The position numbers were made by a program, and so were the translations under genes. A stretch of DNA of 64,000 nt, from contig NC_089436.1 in the NCBI RefSeq assembly GCF_026210795.1, forward strand, positions 2,232,001 through 2,296,000. Reading direction: 5' to 3'. This DNA is from Rhizophagus irregularis. Lineage: Eukaryota > Glomeromycota > Glomeromycetes > Glomerales > Glomeraceae. The notes under the pieces are model-generated. The model had not been told where the DNA came from. It worked only from the letters and a program-made list of their open reading frames with translations, and made no database searches. Below are positions 1 through 11,693 of this stretch, piece after piece. Positions within the stretch are counted from its first letter, which is position 1; each line of letters begins with the position of its first letter.

Positions 1-710
1 TTTATGTTGATGATCAAATAATTTTTCAGTTGTATAAATTATAAAAGTATTTAAATGCATTAATAATTTCTCACCACTAGTTAAAACTGTTTATATTGTT
101 AATCGATATATTTGTTCATTTCAATAAAAATCATGATTTTCCATTTTTGTATTTCAAAAGATTATAATTAACAGAGTTTTTGTTTTGTTTTTGTGTAATA
201 TGTGTAATATGTGTAAAATATGTAAAATATATGGTAATATATGTGATAATGTGTAATAGTGGCGCTTATGTATTTCTAATTTGGATAGCTTATTTTAATA
301 TGTATATTTTATATATATATTTTATAATAATTTTTTTAAAATGAAATGAAATTTGTTATTTTGGAAAGTAAAGAATGAAACAGATTATCATAATTTATTC
401 GGAATGAAGAAAAGTTTCAAGATATAGAAACGTCACATATATACAATGAGATCGTCACAGAAAATTTTAAGGAATGACAAAAACAAAAACTTGTTATTTA
501 ACTTGCAAAATATTGTAAATATTGTTTAGTCATAATGTTTTAATAAAACTAAATTTGGTATTTTCACTTATTTTTAGTTAACAAAAATTTCGGAATTTGT
601 ATTGAAATATTAACCGAGTTTAAATCAAGTAAATCAAGTAAAACTTTAATCCTGAATACTTTGTTTTCTTTTCATATGAATATTTTTTATCTTCCGGGGT
701 AGGGGGGTTG

Positions 711-760
711 GGATTATTATGGGTTATTATGGGTTATTATGGGTTATTATGAGTTATTAT
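711..760. repeat. 10-bp tandem repeat (TTATTATGGG)
   Basis: Four to five back-to-back 10-bp units of the form TTATTATGGG, the last with one change (GAG for GGG). It sits beside a short G-run (gggg), unusual in this A/T-rich background. Confidence 0.85.
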
Positions 761-3317
761 TACGGATAAATCTGTATTAGGTGATATAAATAACAATGAA
801 ATTATTATTAGTAATATTAAGTAGTTATTTAACATGTGATCGATATGTAAGTTGGCTAATAATTTCTCTTCTAATAAATAATAATGGCGTAAAAAAGAAA
901 TGTTTCGTATTTTTAACAATGTACTTCATCAGTATACGTATATAACGGAAATATGTTCGGAAATTCCTTCGATTATCATGAAAAAATACTTTACAAGAAT
1001 AAATTACTTAAAATGATGGATTTATTGTTGACCAAAGTTAGATAATAGATTTCTTTAAAAAAATCACCGAATTTATTCCGTAATATTTTCGTTAAAATTA
1101 ATGATAGAAAAAAAAAATGGTTTCTTTTAAAAAAAAAATTCTCAATGAATAAATGAAAATATTTTCCTAAACACAATTGGATTGAGAAAATCATATTGTT
1201 CTATTCATGCATCAAAGTTTTTAATGAATATATGAACGTACCTACTAATTATGAAGTAATAGTTTTTCTTTTCAATTACTAAATTTGTCATTTTTATTTA
1301 ACTATTCCGATTCTCATATACCTTTACTCATAAAACTGTGCGCCATTTTAAAACTTAAGTAACGCCATTGTTCAATTATTCGTGTAACCATGAACAAGGT
1401 TTCGTTCATTGTCTTTTTATCTTTCATTATTTAAAATATATTTTTTTTTAAAAAAAACTCATGAAAATTGTATTATTTTTATGTTATTTTACCGAGAAAT
1501 TATTTAAAAAAAGAAATTATTACCAAAGTCAGGTGTAAAGAAAATGCATAAAGAAACAATAGTAAAAAATTTTATATATTAACATTCAAGCATTATTATT
1601 TTACATTTCAATTTATTTCAATAGATTTCTTCTTTTTTTGGTTTGTATAATTTTACACTACATCTTATGACTTTAATAGGTTTTATTGAAATAACTTTAT
1701 CTATATATCAGTTTTCTTTGTATTTTTTTTTTTAAACAAGTTCTTTTTATTCATGGGCCATTACTTAATCATTTATGCAGGGTTTTTTTTTTTACAAATA
1801 TATCCAGTTATGATAATGATAATGATGCTGTGTGATGTAAACACGTATCAATATATATATAATTTTTTTTTTTTTAAAGAAGAACCAAAAATTATTTTTC
1901 TTTGTTTGCTCATTGTAAAAAAAAAGTGACATTGTTTACGATTGAGGGGATAATGACATAGGGTTTCATCATAAAAGAGATACTATAAGTAGATTAAAAT
2001 ATTTATAGAAAAATGTAAGCCCAATGTCAAAATCAAGTTCATTGCATTGAAAAATCCTTGATTTGGTTTAATTTTAAATCACCTGAAAAAATTCTTTTTC
2101 AACGAATAAAAAATTTTCTTAAATTATCGTTAATTATCAATTTTACGGATTTATTTACCCCACAAAAATTAATATAAGCTGCGGGGATTGTGTAACAGCG
2201 CTTTGACAATTGACACTTTTTGACATTTTCATATGATTAAATTTTTATTGACATTTTTGACAAATTTTTTTTTTTCCGGTAAATTTTTTTTTTTATGTTT
2301 ACTTTTTGGCGCTTTTTTTTTTTTACTGTATATACATAATATATATACTTAAATGTATATATACACAATACATATATATGTTTATTTTGTATATAATTCC
2401 ACCGGGAATTGAATTATCGATCAAGATTCGTATATAAATATTAATGATGTGTTTCGTAAACAAAGAAAATCATTAAAAAGAGAAAATTTTTCTCATTCTA
2501 GCCAAAAAATTAAAATTATCCAAATTCATCTAAATCAGATAAACAATGATACATTTATTTATACTGTATAAAACTATATATATATATTATAAATTTACAT
2601 GTTCGGGAATTAAAAACCGGTGTTTTAATACCGAAACTATTGATCTCTTAATAAATTGTCAATTATATATTACTTTTAATTAAGGTTTACTTTTAATTCA
2701 TATTAGAATGCGTGGAAAATCTTTGTTGCTTGTTAAAATACGTTATAATATTTGATTGATTAAACAAATAAGGTTCAATTCAATTCCTTTTGGGCAAGAA
2801 AATTATTTATATTAGATAATAAAAATATTAGTATAACAAAGAATGTAAAAATGTATTGTATATATACTGTATATATAATAATTATAATATATATATATAC
2901 ATATAATTTTCCTTTTAATTGAACAATGTAATTTATTTTATTTATTTTCGCGCCGTTATGACGAATAAAGATTAATAATTTTGCCCAGAATTAATGTAAA
3001 TCTGTTAACGCGACCCAAAATTAATCGTGACGTAATCGTGTTTTTTGTTGGTTTTTTTTTTTGAACATTAAAGCGCCGATATATTACACCAAATTTTGTC
3101 ATAAAACCAGTATTACACAGGTGTAATGCCGAATTGGTGTAATGTACCATAATATTTTGGCATGGATTGAACCTAATTCATTCCCATGTATAACTTTGAA
3201 ACAGTCTCGTCATAATTTGATTGATCTGATCATATTTTCTATAACGTACAATGTACGTACCGAAAATTACGTTTATTTATTATTAGATACATTATGATGA
3301 ATTTCATTTCTGAGTGT

Positions 3318-3342
3318 TATATATATATATATATATATATAT
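3318..3342. repeat. (TA)n microsatellite
   Basis: Uninterrupted TA dinucleotide run of about 12 units between non-repetitive flanks. Confidence 0.9.
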
Positions 3343-3432
3343 GAACTTTTTTCACATGAAATCGGTACTAACAATTCAGTTGGTGTAGATCTACTAAATC
3401 AGACGGCGATTTTTTTAGTTTACGGTAAGTGA

Positions 3433-3563
3433 CAATAGTTTTAATAGGTTTAATGATGCTTTTCCAATAGTTTAATGATCTTTTCAATAGGGTTAATAGG
3501 TTTAATGATCTTTTTCAATAGGTTTAATAGGTTTAATGATGTTTTTTCAACAGATTTAATGAC
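3433..3563. repeat. Degenerate tandem repeat, AATAGGTTTAATGATCTTTT units
   Basis: About five imperfect units of roughly 20-28 bp built from AATAGGTTTAATGATC followed by a T-rich run ending in CAATAG. Length differences come from the T run and from duplication of the TTTAATAGG core. No coding potential is visible. Confidence 0.75.
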
Positions 3564-6340
3564 AAAGTCATATATCTCGCTTTATTAAAATTTAGGGCAG
3601 ACTGTCAAATCAGTAAACAGCAGTAAAGATACAGAGTATGCTTACCCATAGACTCTCAGTATGATACGGTACATGATCAAATAGATTTAATAAAATTTAG
3701 AATAATTTTAGTAATGTATTTTACTAACCTTTTATTATTAATTATGATTAATAAGTTTATTTATTTTATTGTAAACATTAAAATATATCCCGTTAATAAT
3801 AGCTACATTGTAAGAATTTATATATATAGCCAATACAAATTCTAATTGTTACTCTTATACCCATAAAAACCTTGATTTTAAAGAAAAACGTTAACAAATA
3901 ATTGTTTTTTTAATTTTGAAATATGTAGTTATTAAAATAAATACCCGATCATAATTGTAATAATTGTTTTAATTTTACAAACTATTAGATCTCCGATTTT
4001 TAAATTAGAAAAATAAATAATATATCTACCACTGGTGGTTTCTAACCAGCTATGATCAATTCACTATAAACTAACCACTTTATAAAACAAAATAACTTTA
4101 TATAAATATATATATAGTGACTTTATTAACAAAAATATATTTTACATAATATATAGTTTTTCTATAAAGGCCATCTCATTACATCCTGCTGTATTCAGTA
4201 AATTATACTTCATATATATTGTTTATTAACTTATATATATTTAACTTTAAATAATTCAAAATCATTAGAATTTTAAAGATTTAAAGTTAATATTGCAAAT
4301 AATCTTTTGGTATTTAAAGCTAAATTATATATTATTATTCTTTATCACAAATATTAATGATGTCTGTTTAACTACATCATAATGTTGGACCAACTGAAAT
4401 TTTATGTTTACTGAATAACAATATTTAATAAGCATTATTTAATAAGCATTTTATTAGTATTTATATAATTTTTTTTTTATTTACCCTCATAGGGATCGAT
4501 ATTTAATTATAGTAAAAAAGTTTACGTAATCATAAACATTAACCTCTAAAATACCTCACTCAACCAGCAAATATTCCTGATGAGCTTTATTAATATTTTA
4601 TACTTATTAAGTGCTAATAATAAATATTAATAAATTACTTTAACCAACATCATGATGAAACTATATAATAATAATTTTTAATTTTAATTTTAATAATTAT
4701 ATAAAATTATAGTTTTATTATAAAAATATATAAAATTATATTATATATATATAATAGTTGAGTTTTGTTAACTTGTCCCTTGGGTTAAATAATCCAGGTT
4801 AAATTACCTTCCTAAAAATTTATATTTTACATAGTTTTTTTACCAATATTTTAATTGGTCAATTTTAATTTATTTTTGTTAAAAATTTGCAATACTTTTA
4901 TTTGCAAATTTTTTTGTATTATAATAGTTTAAAACATTTAATTAAAGTTTATTAATTTGAAAAAACTATCAAATTCATACTTTATTATTTTTAATAAAAC
5001 TACAGTAGTAATTATGGTACATAAAAAAAATATATGATAATAACAAAGCAAACAAAAGAACAAAACTATAAAAATAAAAAGTAAAACTTATAAAGAAAAT
5101 TAAAGAATAAAATAATAATGAAATCTATGAAGTTAAAAAATAAAATTTGTTATATTGAAAAGTAAAACATGTTAAGTTAAAGAGCAGCATAAAGTAAAAA
5201 AATATAGTTTGTAAAAAATAAAAATTAGAAAATAAACAAAAATCTAAAGACTAAAAAAAAAAAAATACCCATTATAAAAAAAAAGGAAAAAAATTTCATA
5301 AATAAATTAAAGAGTGAATTTACAAAAAAAAATTAATAATTAAATAAAAGCAAATTAAGAGTAAAACATATCACATAATGTTGAAGAAAAAGAAGTTAAA
5401 AAATAGTATAAAGAAAAGAAATATAGTTAGTATGAATAAAAAATAAAACTATAAAAAAAGAGAATATACTTTTTAATGTATTAAAATATAATATTATACT
5501 AAAAATTGCAAAACCTGAAAGAACTTAAAAATCTAAAAAAAACATATGATGCCAGAAGTCTATACTCAACAATTACGTAATTTTGTTTCAATTTTCTATG
5601 CCAATTCTATATTATGTGATCCAGAATTCAGCCAATAAAAAACTGGGATTTCTTATGTAAAGTACTAATAAAATGTGATTTTTAAAAATTTTTTATTACA
5701 CATAAGAAAAAGTAGATTTCAGCAATAAATCACAACTACCATTTCATAAAAGTCATACATTGATAAAAATTTTTTTTTAAAAAAAATTACATATTATAAT
5801 AATTCGGGCTGGTATTATCACAATGCATTAAATCGACCCAAATTATCATAAGTTCTGACCAATATATTTTGTTTCAAATTTGGACTGATCATATAAAAAT
5901 CATGCAATTTCAAATGCTTATAATTTTTTACATAGATCTTCTTTTAAAAATCTGACCGGTAATTTGATAAAGAATAAAGTTACCAGTTTATTTTTTCTAA
6001 ATTGTATTTTTTTAAAGAAGTGAAAGATTTTTAAGTGTTACATTTTTATTGTCGAGTATAGACTTTCAGCACCATACTAAAGAAAAAAAAAGCAGATAAA
6101 AATAATAAACAAAAAAAGGAAATTGGAATAAAAAAAAGAAAATGAAAAAGAAATAGAAAAAAAAAAAATAAGAGAAAAAAAAAATGAAAAAAATGAAATA
6201 AACAGATAGTAAAAATAATGTAATTATAAATATTAGTCAGTTCAATGATTCCAATCAAATTTATTATATGATAAAATGAATAATTCATATAATTATATAT
6301 AATTTACTAAATGTTATTTTTTTTTTTTAATGATTTATAT

Positions 6341-7543
6341 AGGATCCCAGGCATTATATATTTAACTCATAACTAATCTGCATGAATTTAGCACTTTTTG
6401 CTCCTACTAAAATAGACCTAATTTGCTAAAAATCAAATTATCACATTTTACATCTATACTAATTTGCTAAAACTCAAAATATAAGTTATAATAAAATTTT
6501 AAATAATATAGGTTTAAATTTGCTTAATAAAATATAATTTCAGTTTATTAAAATTATTTGTAGATCGGTAAATTTAATTGTCAATTTACCGAAATTAACA
6601 ATCTTTTTTTTTATTATCAATAAAAAAATAAATAATTACCGTAAAGTTCTGAATATAAGCAACCTTTTTTTTATAGGGTGCTTATATTTGGGTAAATTTA
6701 TATATTTGGTATATTGTAGTATTGGCCAAAATTATCATAGTGTTGGTCAAGGATGCTTACTTTCGGGTAATATAAAAATCTGGAGGTGCTTATATTCAGG
6801 GGTACTTATAATCAGGACTTTAAGGTAATAACAACTAACTTTTTGCCAAAAAAGACCCTTTTTTATTTTCAGTTTTTTGCAATTATCTCAGCATCAGTGA
6901 TCTGATTCATGCGGATTTTTTTTATTTTGTAAAGCTCGATGAGGGCTACAAAATAAAAAAAGTTCGCATAAATTGGACCACTGGATGCTGAGATAATCAC
7001 AAAAAACATGATTTTTTTTTGAAATTTAGGCCAATTTGCTAAAAAGTTACTCTCTAAGTTGTATATGTAATGTCTGGGATCCTATATAAATTAAACTGTC
7101 AATTTTTATAATTTATAATTAAAAATATGTAGATTATAAATAAAATAATAATTAATAAAAATAATAAATTAAATATAAATAATTATTAAAAAATAAAATG
7201 TTGCGAAACTAATCGGACAGTTTTTGGCCTGCATTATGCTTAATTTTGGCCGGAATTATACTTAATTTTGGCCAAAATATAATCCAGACCCCGAAACTAA
7301 TATTTTAAAAATATTATCTATAAAAGTTAAAAAAAAGGATAAGTTAAATTTAAAAAAAAGTACCAATTTGCTCAAATATAAAATATGACTTTGTAAAATC
7401 AACCCAATTTGCTAAAACTCATAATTATGACTATTAATTAATTTTCAATCAATTTGCTCTATCTAAAATTATGAGTTTAACCTAATTTTGATTGAATTTG
7501 CTAAAACTCAAATGTGAGTTATATATGTGATGTCTGGGGTTCT
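6341..7543. mobile_element. hAT-like non-autonomous DNA transposon (TSD ATTTATAT)
   Basis: The left end AGGATCCCAGGCATTATATA and the right end (complement AGAACCCCAGACATCACATA) form imperfect terminal inverted repeats. The 8-bp direct repeat ATTTATAT lies immediately outside both ends (6333-6340 and 7544-7551). An 8-bp target duplication is typical of the hAT superfamily. No transposase is encoded. The interior is a mosaic: it carries a TA-flanked MITE (6639-6825), then a palindromic segment (about 6830-7082) homologous to the small element at 38660-38954. The outer halves match the element at 18006-20678, so this is a repeated family. Confidence 0.85.
6639..6825. mobile_element. Mariner-like MITE with TA target duplication
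   Basis: Starts CCGTAAAGTTCTGAATATAA and ends with the near-complement (CCTTAAAGTCCTGATTATAA read from the other strand). Both ends are flanked by TA (6637-6638 and 6826-6827), the Tc1/mariner signature. At 187 bp it is too short to encode a transposase. It lies inside the hAT-like element 6341-7543. Confidence 0.8.
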
Positions 7544-7739
7544 ATTTATATATATTTTATTGATATTAAATTTATATACTATATAAATAAATTATTATAA
7601 ACTATATCCAGTTATTCATCCAATAGAATGCAATCATTAAAAAATATTATATTTTAATAAAAATTTATACAAAAGCAATATATTTTGCAAAAATAATAAA
7701 ATTACTTTTTAATGAAAATATACATTCACCTGCCAAAAG

Positions 7740-8550
7740 TATCTAGGTATTTCTAAAAAATGATTATTAAATCACATTATTTTGATTAGAATTTAATGAT
7801 TTATGATTTATTGGATTCGTCTAATTAAGATGTATTTAACTGCAGTATTTTTAAATCTGTAAGTTCAATAAATCAAAAGTTATTATTGAATATCTAAAAA
7901 CAGTAAAATGCAAATAACTTTTAATCTATTAATCCTAAAGATATAAAAATAATAGATACAATATATTTTAACAAGATAAATCTAATAAACCATATTTCAT
8001 TTTTTTAAGTTTAATAGGGAAGAAAATGTTGTAAAATTTGTATATGTCAAATTTTTAAAAAATAAAAAATAAATTACTTTATAAAGTTAAATCACATTAT
8101 TTCATATATAACTAGTGAATAGAATTTAATTATTTATAATTCAATGAATTTATATTATTAAGATGCATCTAATTGCAGTATTTTTATGTCTTTAAATTTG
8201 ATGAATCAGATGTTATTCTTAACAGTAAAATGCAAATAAATCATTATTTATTTTTAAAAATTTGACATATACAAATTTTACAACATTTACTTCCTATTAG
8301 ATCTAAAAAGATGAAATACAATTTATTAGATTTGTCTTGTTAAAGTATATTGTATCGAGTAAATTTATTCATCGCACGTGCGATGCATCGCCACTTTCCT
8401 TTTTTGTAAATTATTTATGTTGATCAACCTGCTTATACATCGCCACCCCCTTAAAATGGCAATGATAAACATAAAAATTTGCATCGCACGTGCGATAAAT
8501 AAATTATTTCTATTGTATCTATTATTTTATGTCTCTAGAATTGATTAAAA
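7740..8550. repeat. Foldback (large inverted repeat) element
   Basis: Sequence from about 7750 to 8060 returns as its imperfect reverse complement from about 8240 to 8545. For example, the block GATACAATATATTTTAACAA (left arm) pairs with TTGTTAAAGTATATTGTATC (right arm). The right arm is split by the MITE at 8357-8511 and resumes after it with ATTGTATCTATTATTTTATG. Each arm also carries the dispersed GGATTCGTCT-type motif discussed in the findings. Confidence 0.8.
8357..8511. mobile_element. 155-bp MITE, palindromic ends, copy 1 (TSD ATTGTATC)
   Basis: The element runs from GAGTAAATTTATTC to AAATTATTTCT. The direct 8-bp repeat ATTGTATC is present on both sides (8349-8356 and 8512-8519). Each end contains the perfect 14-bp palindrome ATCGCACGTGCGAT. 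Nearly identical to copy 2 (21192-21346) and related to copy 3 (10626-10793). The 8-bp duplication suggests mobilisation by a hAT transposase. Confidence 0.92.
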
Positions 8551-9029
8551 TTAAAAAAGCGGGTGAAAACACTAATTGTGATTATTTCACTCAAATTAAT
8601 AGAATTACTTCTCTCCCCTATTGGTCTTTCTTATCTGGCAATTGGTTCTCCTATAGTTTAGTTTATGGCTGCTTACCTTCTGTCTTCCTGGAAGTATTTG
8701 AGAATTTAGATATTCTTCGTCTTACCGCCATGAATATAATTGCTGCTATTCACAACAACTTTATCAACAAATTCCAAAAACAGATTTGGAATTCACATTC
8801 TTATGACAAAGGATTATAGAAACATGCAATAAACATCACTTCAAAACTTAAAAAATCTTCAAGGCCTAAAGGTTTGTCCAAATCTTTATATTTACCTTAC
8901 TTATCTTTACCACCTCTGACCTATGTTAATTCACGTAACTCCAGAACTGATTGGTTAAAGAACTCGATGCAATATAGATTATCTTGGTTTAATCATATTT
9001 TAGGTTTTATAGGTCATCTAACAGTGCTA

Positions 9030-9460
9030 TGATGGCTGTCACCTATAAACAACAATAGTCCGAAATTTTGAAATTTATTTATTTATATTGTGTAACTTAT
9101 GTTTTAAAGTACTTTGTCAAAATATTAATTGTCGCGTGAGCGGCAAAATTTTTTTTTTGCTATATTACATGGAATTCTTGTGGATTTCCATGGAATTTTT
9201 GTAAAATCCATAAAAATTACATGAAAACTAGTCCGAAATTTTATATTTTTATTATTGCTACTTATTAAAATTATCTAACTTTAACCCATAATATTAATTA
9301 AAATTCTTATTAAATTCTATAAAATAATCTGATAGAAATGTTCAGTACATGTTGCTATATCATTTTATTAGTTTAGTTTTTTCTTTTTACTATTCAATTT
9401 ACAATTTATAAAAATTTAAAGTCACTTAATATTAGTGTAGTTTATAGGTGACAGCCACCA
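9030..9460. mobile_element. TA-flanked Tc1/mariner-like MITE (431 bp)
   Basis: Inverted ends TGATGGCTGTCACCTATAAA (left) and the complement TGGTGGCTGTCACCTATAAA (right). TA lies just outside both ends (9028-9029 and 9461-9462). No reading frame of note. It interrupts the LINE remnant, whose sequence resumes immediately after it. Confidence 0.85.
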
Positions 9461-9539
9461 TACTTAATAATATCTTTAGCAGAATGAAGTGTCGATTTTA
9501 ACAATGGGTGCATCATTCGTTATTTTGTTAGCATACACC

Positions 9540-10052
9540 AGGAAATTTGCTTAGGCGTAATTTAATGTAATATTTCAGAGGTGGTGTAAAATTTCGAAAT
9601 ATTACACTAAAAACATAATATTACAAAAGTTTACGCTCTTAAATTTAAATAATTATAGTAATTTAAGAATATCTCACTATCTACTGACCCAATCAAGACG
9701 ATTTATAGCTCATTAGAATCAGCTCATCAAGACGAATCGAATGGTAGTAAAATCGTATCTTTACATTCGATAAATGACTTTCTATTAATTTAAAACTTTA
9801 TTGTATACTATAGAGCGTTTTATTAACGGGAGAAATGTAAATTTACTACCATTCGATTCGTCTTGATGAGCTGATTCCAATGAGCTATAGATCGTCTTGA
9901 TTGGATCAGTAGATAGTGAAATATTCTTAAATTACTATAATTATTCAAATTTAAAGCGTAAACTTTTGTAATATTACGTTTTTAATGTAATATTTCAAAA
10001 TTTTACACCACCTCTGAAATATTACACTAAATTACGCCTAAACAAATTTCCT
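9540..10052. mobile_element. Foldback element with ~220-250 bp arms
   Basis: The left arm starts AGGAAATTTGCTTAGGCGTA and reads inward through TTTCAGAGGTGGTGTAAAAT. The right arm is its reverse complement, ending ACGCCTAAACAAATTTCCT. The arms meet around 9800-9830 with only a short loop, so the whole unit could form one long hairpin. Near the loop each arm carries TCATCAAGACGAATCGAATG (or its complement), the dispersed motif of this window. No clear target duplication was found. Confidence 0.85.
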
Positions 10053-10422
10053 AATTTAGTTGCTTCTACTTTAGTTGGAATATATCAAGAGAAAAGATCT
10101 AGGAAGTGTTAATATTAGCGATTTTTCTTTTGAATTTTCTTTTAATTTTAATTTCTTTCTAGGAGACTATATAGCTTTGTTTTTAGTTAATTTTTATTTT
10201 ATTGTCTTTTTTCTTGTATGTAAATTTGTAAAGTTCGATAAATAATTAATAAAGATAAAGGCTGCTATGCCATGTTTGCCTAAAAGTGTGACTTAGTGAA
10301 CATTGTACTTTCTCTTCCGTTGGGCTCTGCCTATTTTTTTCCAAGAAGTTTTAGATGAAAAGTATGAAGACTTTTTGTCTTGAGTGATAGTAAAATGACT
10401 TTTAGACTTTATATGAAGTTAT

Positions 10423-11693
10423 AGGACCCTGAACAATATATATAAAGGTAGGTTTTAAGTTTGCTTAACCAACATATAAAAATTTTTCCTATGTGATTAT
10501 TTGATAACATAATTTTTAAATAGTCAGATATAATTATGCATAGCAGAGTATTAAATTATTAATAGTCAGATATATATTTGCGTAGCAGGATAGAATTTTT
10601 TAATATATATATATAATATAATATAGAGTGAATTTATTTACTGCACCCTGCGTTATAATGCATCCTTCCTTTTTTGTAAATTGTTTATATCGATCTTTAG
10701 TTTATACACTGCACCCCTCCTTAAAATGGCAAATGATAAACATACAAATATATATAAATTTGTAATGCAGGGTGCGGTAAATACATTATTTTTATAATAT
10801 ATATTTACATTTTTCACATTAAAAAAATCTAATAAAATATGTAAACAAAGTTATAAACATATTTGTATAAAAAAATTTATTATTTTTAATACAAAGAATA
10901 AGTTAATTAGTTAATTGTATACATAATACAGGAAACATTTTTAGATGTGATCATGTAACGTGTTTTTGATAAAACAAATACACGTCTATATAACATTAAA
11001 ATTATGAATCATATACGCGTCCATGTAATATTTAAAAAATATAATATATTAAAAATGAGAGCAACGGGTGGATGGAAAGGGAAAAATAAGTGTTTTTCTG
11101 TTTTTTTATAATTTTACACTATAATTTTTGTAATAATCAATAAAAGTTATTTCATTTTTACTTAGAAAATTTTTTAAAAATATTTTTTTTGACAAATTTT
11201 ACAGTAAATTTTAAAAATAAAAATTCTGCGTATTGGTGGTGTTACAAAAAATATGAATAAATTCATAAATATCTATTCAATCATGATAAAAATTTATATG
11301 TAAGTAGATTCGAATCTGCTGAACAACATTACTTAAGAAGATTTTAGATATTTCCTTTGACTAAAGTGCCTAAATTACGCTCTGAAATCACAGAACAGAT
11401 ATACGAAATATTAATAAGAAACATTTATAAGTTGTAATATTACAAAAAAATAATAATAGCTTTATCTATACATTATTTCAAAAATTTTTGTTTTTTTAGT
11501 TTTTTTTATATACATATTTTATAAAAAAAATTATATATAAATATATATATATCATAAAATAAGTTGCTTAGCAGTGTATAAAATTTATGGGTTGGATAAA
11601 AGTTTGCTTAGCAGACATAAAAAATATTTGCTTATTGACCTTAGTAAATTTTGAATTTTTTATCTGACCTATATATATATTATTCGGGGTTCT
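10423..11693. mobile_element. hAT-like non-autonomous element (TSD GAAGTTAT)
   Basis: Ends AGGACCCTGAACAATATATA (left) and AGAACCCCGAATAATATATA (right, complement). The exact 8-bp duplication GAAGTTAT flanks it (10415-10422 and 11694-11701). Comparison with copy B, which is uninterrupted here, confirms the insertion point in copy A. It contains the MITE copy at 10626-10793. No transposase frame is visible. Confidence 0.9.
10626..10793. mobile_element. Palindromic-end MITE family, divergent copy 3 (TSD ATAATATA)
   Basis: Shares the order GAGTGAATTTATTT, CCTTTTTTGTAAATTGTTTA, CTTAAAATGGCAA, TGATAAACATA and a TTATTTTT-type end with copies 1 and 2. It is flanked by the 8-bp direct repeat ATAATATA (10618-10625 and 10794-10801). 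The terminal palindrome has been replaced by a different inverted pair (CTGCACCCTGCG / GCAGGGTGCGG), so it belongs to a diverged subfamily. Nested inside 10423-11693. Confidence 0.85.

Larger units (their letters stand above)
1..6300. other. A/T-rich intergenic region, no gene supported
   Basis: Long stretch of A/T-rich DNA with homopolymer runs and short TA tracts. The few open frames are short (60-80 codons), low in complexity (Phe/Leu/Ile/Lys rich) and lack any recognisable domain or splice pattern. From about 4.2 to 6.05 kb the plus strand is strikingly A-rich. I see no RNA gene or conserved coding block here. Confidence 0.6.
8550..10270 (+). pseudogene. LINE (non-LTR retrotransposon) ORF2 C-terminal remnant, interrupted by two insertions
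   Basis: An open frame to 8819 contains text typical of the C-terminal half of Rhizophagus LINE reverse-transcriptase proteins (residues such as LDILRLTAMNIIAAIHNNFI). It continues past stops and frame changes with WLKNSMQYRLSWFNHILGFI near 8960-9020. The sequence resumes at 9463-9539 and again at 10053-10266 after two inverted-repeat elements, ending near an AATAATTAATAAAGATAAAG tail. No catalytic YxDD segment is present in this part. The apparent ATG at 8529 lies in the adjoining foldback element and is not the authentic start. Family assignment is from pattern memory. Confidence 0.6.

Noticed and set aside
6046-6288. 80-codon Phe/Leu-rich minus-strand frame
   Set aside because: Encoded by an A-rich tract; looks hydrophobic only because of TTT/CTT codons.
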